Shown: positions 33,950-45,154 of the stretch, piece by piece
Layout: the number at the start of each line of letters is the position of its first letter
How positions within the stretch are numbered: the first letter of the stretch is position 1
Origin: Dipteris shenzhenensis
Taxonomy: Eukaryota > Polypodiophyta > Polypodiopsida > Gleicheniales
NCBI GenBank assembly: GCA_047967505.1
Contig: CM106538.1
Strand: one strand, 5' to 3'
DNA: 64,000 nucleotides
Position numbers and translations under genes: made by a program
The notes under the pieces: generated by a model
The model's input: only the letters and a program-made list of their open reading frames with translations
What the model was told of the DNA's origin: nothing
Databases searched by the model: none

Positions 33950-34449
33950 TTCTTATTTAGACCTAGAACATACAAGATATTATGTGCGTCCTACATGTCT
34001 TTCCTTCGCATTTGTATTGGTATATTACCAATATCTTTAGTCTAATGAAGTTTAGTTTCTCTTAGCTTAACATTATCAATTTCAATACTCTTATCAAGGT
34101 GGAAATACCACTCTTTATGAGGCATGAAATGAGAAGAGGATCTTGATTCAATAATGCATGACTCATTATAATGATCAAAGTTTTTTGGTTTCGTTAGAGC
34201 CAAAGCTTTCTCACAATTCCTTGTCTAGTATGTTTCTATGTCTGTAAAGTTTTTATCACTTGGTTTAGACTCACATTTAGAGATATCCAACTTTTTCTTC
34301 TTGCACTCGAAAGCAAAATGGTTAGGCTTCCTACAATAATAACAAGGACCATTTTCATTGGGCCCCTTGTGTTCATGATTTTCACTTGTTCCACCGTCGA
34401 GACAATCGTATCTTTTCTGGAAGACAAGCTCAGGTCCTCCAGAGGACAT
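33950..34449 (-). pseudogene. Copia Gag knuckle and protease fragment (element 2)
   Basis: The zinc knuckle CYYCRKPNHFAFEC is followed by a Lys-rich stretch, then IESRSSSHFMPHKEWYF. The latter corresponds to the copia protease DSGASSHFTPHKEWF, with the catalytic Asp and Gly replaced. Integrase is missing between this piece and the RT at 33770, so an internal deletion joins them. Confidence 0.7.
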
Positions 34450-34489
34450 CGATGTGGAGCATGGACCACCTCAATGGGTAGTCTTCAGC

Positions 34490-34860
34490 TCTCATCCCTC
34501 AAGCGAGATTCATGCTTGATACATCAAAGCACTTTTTTCAGACTAGACATTCCATCTCAGGGATATCGAGTTATTGGTAGGTGTTTCTTCTAGCTAGATT
34601 TTGGTTCCCTAGAGGTTTCCACTGCATCTCTTTAGCTCAGCCCCCTCCCCATCAAGAGAGGAAGAAAGGTGCCCTTCCTAGAGTGCAATTCAAGCTTCTA
34701 CACAGCATCCTTGAGGCATTTGGACTGTCCTCGAGAGTCCTCTATCCCAACTGCCCCCTCTACAATAACGGCAATAGTTACCTCAAAGGGAGTCCAAGTG
34801 CCAAGAGTTCGAGTTCTAACACTAAGCCCAAACCTGTTGTTTGATCATGTCTTTCCACAG
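34490..34860 (+). mobile_element. LINE-A-like ORF1 fragment
   Basis: Frames give LLHSILEAFGLSSRVL and VPRVRVLTLSPN, matching the LINE-A ORF1 segment LLHSIGAAFGLVTEI ... VPRVRVIVSDPN. Heavily mutated. Confidence 0.6.
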
Positions 34861-35150
34861 ATACCACATTGACACCCATTCAAACAAAGGATTGACATCA
34901 CTAGTATCTGGAACTAATGCCGCATCACTAGTATCTGGAACAAAGGATTTATATGCAATTCTACCATCTAGCACGGGATTGGCCCATAGGACTAGACCTG
35001 CTAGTACATTTTCTCCTCTCATTCCACTTTGCCCGAACCGCTTTTGCAACCATTGTAGAGGATGGTGGGCCCCTTCTATAGGAGGAGGAGGTTCTTGTTT
35101 CACACCAAAAGGGTTTTGGTGACCCTCTTGTTGATCCCCATAATGAGACG
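34861..35150. other. Unassigned segment with a short direct repeat
   Basis: CATCACTAGTATCTGGAAC occurs twice (near 34898 and 34924). A minus-strand frame of 93 codons (HHPLQWLQKRFGQSGM) was not assigned. Confidence 0.4.
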
Positions 35151-35159
35151 AAGCTATCT

Positions 35160-35970
35160 AGATAGGATCCTAGTGATGATGTCTCTTGTAGACCCTCTAG
35201 CTTGCACACCCTACAGATTGTTGCACGGACTCCTCACATCTTGTAGCCACCTATTTGAGCTTCAGTGTGAGCGTAGCAGACATCCTCACCACATATTTTC
35301 CTCTCCCATGGAGTCCCCCCCCCCCCCAAACTGTGCCTCCAAATCCCTTGTGCTGAATGAGGTTTTCTTATCCTCTGCTACTGTACTTTTCATGTTCTTG
35401 TACTAATCAGCTTAAAAGGTTTTTTATGAAACTCTCTTTCTGGTCCAGATCTGATGACACGCACGACATGAGGTCCAAAGTGGCCTGGAGCACTATCATT
35501 TTTTCCTCACATGAGGAAGTCTTCAATATCATTGATCCTAGCATCTGTTGTAGAGCCTTGTTAGGCAAGCTGGTTGTCCTTCCTAGCAATGAGCCTGAGA
35601 AGGACTTCTTCATACAGCAGATTTAGAGGTGCACTGCCTTTAGAGGCAGAGATCGGTTCCCAAGCACAAGATGTATATTCACAAATGTCCACACCCAGAT
35701 TCCTTGGTCCCCCCTTCTTGGAAGCGATCGTCAGATTCTGATGACAGCTTAGAGCAGCCCTCACAGTTTCCCTCCTCAAACTTGGGATGAGAGATAGACA
35801 GCCCATTATGAAACTGCTTGAGGATGTTGCTCTTCATATGATCACAATGGTTGGTTTCAATGATAGACGGTTGTAGCTAGACTCACACCCATTGATTGTC
35901 ATGGGTCATCCTTGGCAGCTCTGGCTCTATGGTGGTGTCCAGTACTCCAGTGCTCCATATGGCCTACAAA
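35160..35970 (+). mobile_element. LINE-A-like ORF2 connector fragment
   Basis: MRSKVAWSTIIFSSHEEVFN and IIDPSICCRALLGKLVVLPS, then LWLYGG at 35925, match the LINE-A connector. A run of 13 C at 35315-35327 interrupts it. Confidence 0.65.
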
Positions 35971-36080
35971 AATGGTTTTCTGCCATATATTGTTTCTTTT
36001 CATGTCTTTAACGATAGAAAATTTATATATCCTTGGAAAGGAATCATAAGTGCAGAAAATGAATATTTGTCATTACATAC

Positions 36081-36422
36081 GGATGCAGGTGGTGGAGCTA
36101 TCAGTGAGACGAAAGACGGTTTTCTGTTCAAATCTTCATGAACTTTGCAGCCACTAAGTGCTCGTTGCAGAATTTCAGCCTGTCTTTTTGTGGCTGGGAA
36201 TCCATCCAAAACAAAGCCAATATTTCCTCTCCTGCTTGTCTGATCAGTTTCTTCAGACGATAAGATCTTTTCTTTAGATCCCTTTTTCTGGGAGTTATTT
36301 GACTTAAGATTCTTTTTAGAAGATTGCAATGTATCCTCTTTCTGTTTGGGCCTAGGAGATTGCTGTTTCAAAGACTCGTCTTTTTTCTTCCTTCCCCTTG
36401 GAGAGGCAGCCCGTGATAGGAT
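36081..36422 (-). CDS. SPEF2: SPEF2-like exon with the DGFP motif
   Basis: A 342-bp exon, phase 0 to 0. The chosen acceptor is the second AG of GACAGAG, because the first AG would break the frame. The first 70 codons are a basic linker with many Lys and Ser residues (RGRKKKDES, SQKKGSKEK). Then comes GNIGFVLDGFPATKRQAE, which matches the adenylate-kinase signature (aromatic-x-x-D-G-F-P), and a helix QRALSG. It ends APPPAS at a perfect GTATGT donor (36080). The proline run after the kinase helix is also usual for SPEF2. The next exon is 12.2 kb downstream. Confidence 0.82.
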
Positions 36423-36758
36423 CTCTGTCATAAAAGCAACAAAAAAGGTTAGATGAGATCCATTAGACCTTTTTAAAATTTATGCATATGTGACTGGATT
36501 TTCTCAGAGAGTAGCTTCAGGTGGCCAGAGTTATACCATATTCATCAAGGGATGCAAGAGTCAGAAGCAGGAGCTGCACCATCACTTCATCAGGCACCTA
36601 CTAGCATGGAAGGCACGATAATACTATGTAACAAACATTCTCTAAATACAGGTGACTAGATTATATCAAGACCCTAGCCCATATTTATCTGTTGCTCAAC
36701 AAAGGTTTGTTTGGAGCTTCATATTGTTTGTTTTCTTCCTCTAAATTCCTACAAATAC

Positions 36759-37057
36759 CTGCAATCCTTTCAGCAGTGCAATACGAGCTTGTCTACCAAG
36801 CAGAAGCTTTGGTGAAACTTTTGGACTTTCATTGCCTGTAAGATTATTGTTTCCTTGACACGATCCTGAATCTCCTGATAATGCTTCTTCTCTGTTTTCC
36901 TGCAGGATGGATGCTAGACTGCTGCAAGTATCCTTTTTCTCAGAAGGTGAATTCAGAAAGTTTGGCTGAGGAACACTGACATTTTCATCACTGATAGCTT
37001 TCACATCTTCCAACCTTAGCTCTTTCGCATCCCCACTTCGATTTTTACTAGTTTCGT
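36759..37057 (-). CDS. SPEF2: SPEF2-like exon, linker within the kinase region
   Basis: A 299-bp exon that starts after TTTGTGCAG and ends with LLKGLQ at a CAG/GTATTT donor (36758). The first 85 or so codons are a low-complexity, Ser/Asn/Glu-rich linker (DETSKNRSGDAKELRLEDVK and onward). The last part (SPKLLLGRQARIALLKGLQ) is helical. Long loops inserted into the adenylate-kinase domain are common in the SPEF2 family, so this likely loops out of the fold. Phase 1 to 0 agrees with both neighbours. No enzyme motif is seen in this exon. Confidence 0.75.
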
Positions 37058-37153
37058 CTGCACAAACATGACACAAATATATAGAGTCAATAGAGTTGAA
37101 ATGAAACTCTTAGACATGGACATGATACTCATCATTATCAAAAAATTTCATAC

Positions 37154-37252
37154 CAGCTTCTGCATCTGCAATTGCTGAGGTGATAACCTTATCAATCTCA
37201 ATCCGAATAATGCCAAATCGATCCTCCAGCTGCCTGGCCAGAAAGGACTTTC
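37154..37252 (-). CDS. SPEF2: SPEF2-like exon, second half of the P-loop
   Basis: A 99-bp exon, phase 1 at both ends. It follows GTGTTCAG and opens with the last two bases of Gly, then KSFLARQLEDRFGI, so joining it to the 59.1-kb exon restores a Walker-A motif of the form GxxxxGKS. The rest reads IEIDKVITSAIADAEA, an amphipathic helix typical of the NMP-binding region of adenylate kinases. It ends at a GTATGA donor (37153), and the next intron is only 96 bp. An alternative acceptor eight bases upstream (TTTTTCAG) would break the frame and is rejected. Confidence 0.85.
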
Positions 37253-38042
37253 CTGAACACACCCTGAAAAAGTCAACATTTCTTTCAAAAGGCAAAAGAG
37301 GAGTTAACTTCAGAAGTGGATGATACATGTTTGCCTGAAATGCCTTTGCAGTTCTGAAGTTCTTTTGTGAATATGAAAAGGAGTCTCCATACATTGCCAT
37401 ACAAATATCATATCGATGGTGCAAAAAGATCTACTCAACACAGTCCCTTCCAACATTTCTTTGACATGATGCTGATTTTATGCTGTAGAACGGAGGAATT
37501 CCACTACATGCAGGACATATTTATAGAAGATTAGGCAATGTCTAAGAGCAGTTTTTCTGCAAGTGCATGGGCTGAAAGGATTGTACGATATATAAATAGA
37601 AGGAATTGAAACATGGCCTCCATTCCAAAAAGCAGCACAGAGGAGCCTATGGTATAGAGAGGCAGGAACGAAATATGTTATAAACCATAGCAACCATTGA
37701 CCCTTAAAGAGCTCAGTTCAGGCTTGTAAATGAATATCTAGGAGAGGGGTTCACTTTCTCACTGATCATCAACCTCAGATGATATCAAATAGATTCTCCT
37801 CAATACAAGATAGAGGAAAAGTTCATTTCAAACTACTTCCCCCACCACCAAAACCATGCATCGACCCTGTGAATGCAAAATAAGAAGAGATGAGGAAGCA
37901 TGCCCTCCTCTTATAGCACTGGCAAATGAAATTGCAGTGCCCCCAAACTAGCATCGCAAAACAAAAGTGATTTCTGACCAACCTCCTCCTTGTACCAATT
38001 TAGTACATCACTATTTATAATCCACTTATCATCACTGTCGAA
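37253..38042. other. Intron segment, unassigned
   Basis: The start of the 21.8-kb intron on the low-coordinate side. It contains the pyrimidine tract of the acceptor at 37253, and no recognised gene or element. Confidence 0.45.
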
Positions 38043-38058
38043 GGGGGGGGGGGGGTCC

Positions 38059-38078
38059 TAACACTTCCGGAAGTGTTA
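38059..38078. repeat. 20-bp perfect palindrome beside a 13-G run
   Basis: TAACACTTCCGGAAGTGTTA is its own reverse complement. It follows GGGGGGGGGGGGG (38043-38055) and overlaps the left edge of the LTR-like repeat. Confidence 0.85.
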
Positions 38079-39032
38079 CCGGAGGCCTAGGGCCACTGGT
38101 GTGGGAGCAAGTATGCGAGGGCCACTGGTGTCACCGATGGTGCATGCAGAACGATGTTCAGAACGATGCAATGCATGAGAACAATGGTGTCACCGAAGGT
38201 GCGAGCGAGTGCAACAGTAATGCAAGCCTAGCAAAACGAAGTTACAAGATCCATCAGGGACCGTTATACCACATGAAGGGGGATGAAGAGGGGAATACAC
38301 AGGATGAAGGGGAGCTACAGTTGTGAACAAAGATGGGGGAAGCATAGTATTCAGAGTAGAAGAGAAGTACACCAGTAGGACACCACAATGTTACACTAGG
38401 AGAGCTCACCCAAAACCTCCGTGTCACTCTCCTCTTCCCCTTGCAATCATAGAATGCCCTTCTCCCTCCTTTTCCCATCCCCTTGATCCCCTCCTCTCCA
38501 GTGGAGGGTCCCTCTCTCTCGCTGAAAATCTCATTTCCTCCGTCCCATTGGTGGTGGCTGTCGGTCTCTTAGCCATTCCACCCCTCGGACTCTTCATGGC
38601 TTCAACCACCACTTCTAACTCGCCAGCCTCAGCCTCCTCCCAGTTGGTGATATGATTACCCCATGTGCACCTCTCTGTGCACCGCTTAGCCCTCTGACTC
38701 CTTCGGTGTGCATTTATCTTCTCCATGTGAGCTCCTAGCTGGCTGCCCCTGCACCACCATTGATAGTTCTGACAGGTGGACTCATGAGAGATCTCGCCGG
38801 AGTACGCAAGTGACCACGGTTATTTCTATCTCTAGTTGACATAGTTGTCACCTGTTTGACATGATGACATTGTGGTCACCTTGTTCGCTCACCGACATAG
38901 TTGTCATCTGGCCAGCTCGCTAACATAGTTGTTACTTGGTCAATTCGGTGACATGGTTGTCATCTGGTCAGCTCCCTGACATAGTTGTCACCTATTCAGC
39001 TCGGCTTGAACTTGAATATCTGCAACAGTTCC
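38074..39032 (-). repeat. LTR-like repeat, copy 2, likely 3' LTR of an unknown element
   Basis: The plus strand starts TGTTACCGGAGG and ends CTGCAACA, so both ends have TG...CA. Next to the right end the minus strand reads GGCGGGGGAAC, a possible polypurine tract, so the element would be in minus orientation. The last 200 bp hold four tandem units around GACATAGTTGTCACCTG. Homologous to 29385-30325. Confidence 0.55.
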
Positions 39033-39419
39033 CCCGCCACTATCATTCACCATCTCGGTGAATGGATGATGCAGAGGCCAAGCTTTTCTAGAAGAGTAGT
39101 AGTAGAGTAGTAATACAAGGCTGTCCCAAAAGTGAAGGAGAGTAAAATGTTGCAATTTTTTTATTTTTTATTTTTAAAAATAAATTACAAGAGCTTGTGG
39201 CTCCATAGCACGAAACAGAATAAAACAATGTCTCACGGCCTGATAGAGGAAACATAAGCTGAAATAAAAGAGAATGCAGAGTATACTCATGGCCTTACAG
39301 TGGATGAAAACAACTCAAGATCAAAAGATGATATATGCTAAGCACATCTGCCATGTAGTAGTAAGGTCCATGTACATCACTGAGAAAAAGACCATACATC
39401 TCTGAAGAAGAAAAACGTG

Positions 39420-39560
39420 TCCAGGAGCAACCGCTTGCTAGATCAAGACAGCGGTAAACCAAAAACTGCTATGTACCAAAGTGAGAGCTCGATCCAAGAG
39501 AATAGTAAACCAAAAACTGCTATATACAAAAGTGGGAGCTCTCAAAAAGGGAGATCAAGT
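39420..39560. repeat. Short tandem duplication
   Basis: Two units share AGTAAACCAAAAACTGCTAT or GGTAAACCAAAAACTGCTAT, followed by GTGRGAGCTC. Confidence 0.75.
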
Positions 39561-39577
39561 GTCAGACCAAGAGAGCC

Positions 39578-42215
39578 TCAAGGAGCTGCAGATCCTCCCG
39601 ATCGTGTATCATCTTGCTTCTCCTCCTCAATGGTGTCCATGATATTCCTTAAATTCTCATACTTCCCCTTATATCGATGATAGGACGACCGGTAATGATC
39701 ATGGCACGATTGGAGAAGGTTGACTTCATCTTGCAAAGAGGAAAGGTTTTGCTGCATGGATTGATGTGATGTCTCAAGAGATGCATTGCACACTGTCATA
39801 TCTGCAAGCTCTATTTTGACCTCGCTGATCCAACTTTCAGCGGTCACATGCTCCCGACCATAGCATACTCCTCTTGCAAAGCTGTAAGCTCAGATGTGAG
39901 TGTCTATCTCTCTTTTTCCCATTCCTCCTACTCCATGTGGTGTTGCCCTTGAAGCTCTTCTCGGTCTTTGTGCCAAAAAGCCTCCTTTGTTGCAAGCTGT
40001 GACTCCCATCCCTGCTGTTGTGTGTGCATGAGATGCTCACTCTCCAGTCAAAGGTGCTGCATCTGGGATAGTATGCGTTGAGTATGTCCCATGGAATTGA
40101 GAAGCGTTGCACCAAGCTGAGTGAAGGTGTCATCAAGGATCCTCTACGCCATGTGGATGGAGCGCTTCGCGCAAGCATAGTGGTCCCCGTAGCTCAACCT
40201 GTCTGTCTTTTCCATGATCTGACCAAACTCCTCAAAAACCCCTGCCATGGAACGATCTTCCAATTTGTCCAAATCCTCCACCGGGGCGAGGGCACCCATA
40301 CTAAGCATGCATGAAGGAGCTGCTCTAGATCTGATAGCGCCGGTGGTCAAGGCATTGCGCAACGGAATCGTCATGACCTGGTCAACTACCATTTCCTCCA
40401 TATCCATGGGAGAACGTTGCGCTTGAGCTCACGAAGGAGTTTGGCGTAATCTTGATTCTACGCCTCCCACTGTGCATCAATGGAGAATGACTGTCCCGCG
40501 CATGTTGTGATATAGTGGTCCAGCATGTCGTTTGCTTTGAGAGGAGCACAGTCAGCTTCAAGGGGCAAGGAAGTGGCTACAATAATAGTGGGACCTACTC
40601 GAGGTGGAGCTGTGGTAGGTGGTCCCATCCGATGTCACCGAGGGGAAAAAACTATAGGAGTTGAGGGATTGACCATGGGGAGAGAAGGAGCCTGCTATCT
40701 TGATGAGGGACCTGTCTGATGTCGCCCTGAGGGGGAAGACTATAGTAGTTGAGGGATTGCCCATGGGGACTGCTGTCCTGCTGAGGGAGAAACCACCACA
40801 GTGAGAGGAGATCGAAGGCCCAATGCCAACGAAAGATCAAAACCACCAGATGCCTGAGATAGTGGTGCCCTGTAGGGGGAGAGTACCTCCACAGAGTCAA
40901 TGAGTGGCAGGGAAAGTAGAATGAACTGGTCCTCGAAGGAGGCTATGGGAGTTGCAGAATCATCATGGATGGAGGAGGTGATGATGGGATCACTGACTGT
41001 ACATATAGGAGAAGGGATGCGCAATGTTAGTATAGTCGCTCCGATCTTGATCATGTGCCTGTGGAAAGAACTAGTAGCACCTGGCCCCCTGACCCCACTG
41101 GAGGAGTATCTAGAACATCGATCACCTGCTGAGACACCCCAGTAGTGAAAGAAGTGGGGGATGTCAAAGGGGAGGGATGGAGAGGAGGGGATGGAGGACT
41201 GGAGGTAGGAGGCGGGGCAGAGGTAGGATGGCGAGTAGGGAAGTAAGATGGAAGAGTGGGGGAAGCTGAACAGGTGGAAGGAACAGTAAGTGAGGAAGAT
41301 GAGGGAGTGGCAATAGCTATCAAAGATGTAGAGGTCGAAGGTGAAGGAAGAAGCCGTGTTGGAGGGGAAGGGCAGGCTGCACTCCACTGATGCAAAAAGT
41401 ACGTGAGATGAGGGCCACATGTGCAAGTATGTGTACCCTGACGCTTGCGGCCCGTACTTCAAAAGGAGGAGCAGAAGAATGCAACAAAGTCGTACGGCTA
41501 AGTGATGAAGAGGGCGGTGAGGGCTGGCCGAATAGCTTTAGTGATGAAAAAATGCCCTAGTGCGGAATATATGCACGAAAAGAAGTATTGAGTGATGATG
41601 GCTTCCTTGCTTGTAGCATCTATTGCTTTACGACACTCGTGTCCCCTCCGTTGAGATTTGCACTGTGCAAGGAAGGAAAGAAGCAACTGTGACTCCCCAA
41701 AAGCGGGCTGGACTAGGAGGGTGGGAAGGTGCAGGTAACATGACACTAGAGCCGGTGTAAGAGTGTGTCATGAACCGAGGAACTCAAAAGTGTCGCTACC
41801 CGTGTCAAAAGATCGGATGAAGGTCATGCACATCTTCCCATCCACGGAGGGAAAAGCCACTTTGTCAAACTCTAAGAGGAATCATGCCTCAATCTCCGAG
41901 GTGGACAAGACAGATGAGAGCGAGAGATTAGGATCGAACAAAAGTTTGTAGGTCACCTTCACCCTGGAATGAGTTGATGTGGGGTGAGAAGGGGAGGTGT
42001 CATCGAGAGCATGAGATCCTACTAGAGGAGAGTAGTCCAAACCACTGTGATCAGAACTAGATGGTGAAGCACTGCGAGAGGAGGTGGGTGAAGCCCGCTA
42101 TGAGGGATGGACACGATCCTAATCCGAAATCATTGTGATGCCTGGTCGAGGGCGTTTTGGACGTGGAATGTCTCCAGGGGAGTTCCTAGAAGCAGTGCCT
42201 TGGGAATCCTGCGTG
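39578..42215 (-). pseudogene. Unrecognised long reading frame of the 38-42 kb element
   Basis: Several minus-strand frames read in order as one broken protein. From the top: a basic patch (PRPKRPRPGITMIS), a Ser/Pro-rich stretch, a globular-looking part (KVTYKLLFDPNLSLSSVLS; LVQPAFGESQLLLSFLAQCK; EAIITQYFFSCIYSALGHFF), a Pro/Ser-rich region with tandem repeats (41.4-40.5 kb), and a C-terminal coiled coil (HTQQQGWESQLATKEAFWHK; ASLETSHQSMQQNLSSLQDE). At least two stops and frame changes are present. It matches no gag or pol motif that I know. Its place next to an LTR-like repeat suggests a non-autonomous element or a captured gene. Function unknown. Confidence 0.5.
40615..40775. repeat. About 85-bp minisatellite, two units
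   Basis: Two units share GAGGGATTGMCCATGGGGA and ACTATAGKAGTTGAGGGATT, inside the Pro/Ser-rich part of the unknown reading frame. Confidence 0.7.
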
Positions 42216-42239
42216 GAAGGCTACTGAGCTCCCTGTCTT

Positions 42240-42720
42240 GCTGCTCCCTGCTACCCTCCGTCTTGCACCCCTCTCCCCTCCCTCCCAGCCCTTCCCTTCC
42301 CCTCCCTCTTCCTCTCCCTGCCAGCCCCTCCTCCCGGGCTGCTGCCCCCTCACCCGCTGCTGCCTCTCCCGCTCCCTTCCCTCCCTCTCCCTCTACTGTC
42401 CCCCCCGCTGCCTCTCCCGCTCCCCTCCCTCCCTCTCTTGCTGCCTTCCTCTCACTCCCTACCCCTGCTACCTCTCCCTCCCTACCCCGCTCCCTTCCCC
42501 TCTACTTGCTGCTCTCCCTGCCTCTCCCTACCCCCTCGCTGCACCTCCCTCCTTACCCCCTGCCCCCCCTACCCGCCCCTCCTTCCCTACCCTGCTGCCC
42601 TCTCCCCTCCTCTCCCTACCCCCCTGCTGCCCCTCCTTCCTTCCCTCCCTCTACCCCTTTCTCAACCTCTGCATCACCTCCTCCCCCCGTCTCCCCTCTT
42701 CATCCCCTGACGCAACAAGA
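42240..42720 (+). repeat. Pyrimidine-rich 5' leader of LINE family A
   Basis: Almost only C and T with scattered G (units like CCCTCTCCCTGCT). Three reading frames are open but encode only Pro/Ser/Leu runs, so they are not genes. It is the counterpart of 21220-21690 on the other strand. Confidence 0.75.
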
Positions 42721-42805
42721 GAGAGATTTTCTCTATGTGGCAGTAGGTGGTCAGATGGACAGAGCATCCTCGTGTTCATGTCGGCCCTTTCACCTTGATT
42801 GATGA

Positions 42806-44129
42806 ATGGGTTCCCATTCAGCCAATCCTCGACCACTTCCACCAGCTGCAAAAACAGTTACCTTTTCCAAAGACGAGCTTCAACAGCTCAAGACAGACTC
42901 AGAGCAGGAGTATGCCACCTCACTCTTTGCTTGCATCCATGGTTCCCACCCCTCCAGGCTACATGCTAGGGATTGGATGCTTTCGGCTTTACCTGGAGAC
43001 CTCGCAGGGCACCTCATCGATGCTCGTCTGCTCGGATGAGGGTTCTTCCACGTGGTATTTGATTCTCCAGAGTCAGCAGGCTCAGTACTCAGGGCTAGTC
43101 CTTTGGCATTGAGCTCCAGGAGGATATTTTTGACACCCTTAACTTTGGGTTTCGATCCAGTAGAGGAAGATAGCATGGTTACCTCACTTTTCATCAGGTT
43201 CCCTAGCCTTCCTCAGGTCTACCATCGACTCTTACCATCCATAGGAGCTACTTTTGGGTTGGTCACAGAGATCCCCCCCCCTCCCTGGCATGCCCTCTTC
43301 AACGATAGAGGCTGTCAGATCGGATGGGGTGCCACGAGTCAAGCTCATCGTCTCTAACCCTGATATTACATATGATCACATTATGCTTCAGCGACCAGAT
43401 GGTTCCTTTTTTTGACAGAAAGTCGAGGTTGCTGGGAGACAGGATCAGTGCAGGATTTGCAAGACCCTTGGGCACTTCACCAGGGATTGCCCAAGGAAGA
43501 AGAAAAGGCCCAAACGGTTTATTCCGCCTTCTCGTCCTACTTCTTCTACACGCGCTACCAGAGCCCCCCCTTCTCGCCCAAGACCTTTGGAACCAGTCCC
43601 TACACCTGGACCCTCTTCTTTAGCATGCATAGTACGATCAGTAGCCCGTTGGATGCCTGTGAGGGTTGCTGACACTCCGCCACCTATTCGAGGCACCTCG
43701 GACCATTCTCAGTTACAAGCAGATGATATTCCTGCAGATGTAGATGTGGTTGCCCCAGTTTCCCCACCTGCTCATCAGGAGGGGCAACCCATTTCTTCAG
43801 GTCACTGATGTTCCTGATCAGCCCCCTCCCTTTGTTAGTCACACTTCACCTCTTGATAGAGGTAAGGGGGTTTTTTCTCCTTCTCCCTCGGGTGCAAGGA
43901 TTCTTCGCACTCCTATGCCAGTTCCTGCCTACAAGAACTCTTTTGCAGTACTGGCAGATTTGGCAGAGTTTGAGACAGAGAAGTTTGTACCCTCTACCCT
44001 GGGGGAGCCAGTTATTGGGATTCGGTTGGACAGGGTTTCCCCCTCTGCCGGAGTGGGTTTTCTTTCACCAATAGGTTTTCCTCCGCTTGACAGGAGGACT
44101 CTTTCATAGGAGAGGATTTTCTCCACCAC
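42806..44129 (+). pseudogene. LINE-A ORF1, broken
   Basis: MGSHSANPRPLPPAAKTVTF opens the frame. Then LFACIHGSHPSRLHARDWML, RIFLTPLTLGFDPVEEDSMV, IRFPSLPQVYHRLLPSIGA, a knuckle CRICKTLGHFTRDC with basic tail PRKKKRPKR, then a Pro-rich part and LADLAEFETEKFVPSTLGEP near the end. Frames switch several times (near 43030, 43280, 43415). Role in live copies: binds the LINE RNA. Confidence 0.75.
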
Positions 44130-44171
44130 CAGGTCGAGTAGGACCTTTCACCCGGTCTCCTCCTCCCGTCA

Positions 44172-45154
44172 ATGAGGATTGTTAGTTGGAACGTTCAGGG
44201 CCTTGGTGGTATACCTCATCGTCGCTGTAGGCAGCTGATTCGTAACCAACTCCATCTAGGTGTTTCCGGTGGCCCCATTGATATCCTTATGCTCCAAGAG
44301 CATAAGCTGGAGGTAAGTGAGGTAAGCTTCTTTCTGGCCATACTTTTGGGTCACCTGCCTTGGGCACTAGGGGAGGTATTTGCATTTCTATCTCTTCTTC
44401 GATGCTCCCCTTGGTCATTGGACACGGAGTCATAGTCCCCTCTAGAGCACAGTAGGTTATTTTGATGATTGGTGGACTTAAGGTTGGCTTTCTTAACCTT
44501 TATGTACCCAACTTGAGAGGGGATCGTGTCCTCCTTTGGAAGGAGTTGCTCTCTTGGTCACATATTGCAGATTCTTGGATTATTGGGGGCGATTTCAACA
44601 TGGTTGAAATGCCTTCAGACAAAAGAGGGGGTAGAGAAGGTGGCATTCACTCCCTGGAGAGAGCAGCATGGGATGCCTTCCTTTTTCAGTTCAGTGGCAT
44701 ACATACTTGGTACGACGATGCTTTTCACACTCAGCCACAGTCTCTTCTATTTTCTTGGTCGAACAGGACAGTAGGGATGCCTATCCACGCACGGATTGAC
44801 ACATTTTATGTGGATGATTGGACACTGGACAGAGGTGGGATAGAATGCATTAGCGCAGGGGTGTCCACTTCAAATCATTTTCCGATTGTTTTGGTGGTTT
44901 TAGAGCCTCGAGCAAGAGGCCACTTTGCCAGTATCAGGATTCCAGATGCCTTCTACGCAGAGGAGGGAGTCAGAGAGGCAGTGCTTTGGGTTTCTCACCT
45001 GCAAGGTGGGCAGCCGTCCTCGTCAGATGTGGCTGCAGCCCTCACTGATATTAGCAGCTTTTATCATTCTGTTGCTAGTATTAGGAGAGATGAGATTCGC
45101 AGGAGAGAGGTTGCCATTCGACATCAGCTAGCAGCTCTTCAAAGAGAGGAGTAG
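44172..45154 (+). pseudogene. LINE-A ORF2 endonuclease domain, broken
   Basis: MRIVSWNVQGLGGIPHRRCR opens ORF2. A frame change follows LMLQEHKLEV. The rest (GGLKVGFLNLYVPNLRGDRV; GGDFNMVEMPSDKRGGREGG; RIDTFYVDDWTLD) is open to LAALQREE and a stop. The usual SDH active-site segment reads SNHFP here, so the catalytic Asp is lost. Compare SDHFP in the copy at 18757-19749. Confidence 0.85.

Noticed and set aside
37253-37260. Acceptor TTTTTCAG eight bases upstream of the P-loop exon
   Set aside because: It would read S-G-C-V-Q-E-S and destroy the P-loop; the downstream TTCAG gives GKS in frame.
42107-42802. Long open frames rich in Pro, Ser and Leu in three plus-strand frames
   Set aside because: They arise from an almost pure C/T tract, which lacks stop codons in any frame. 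The tract is the LINE-A leader.
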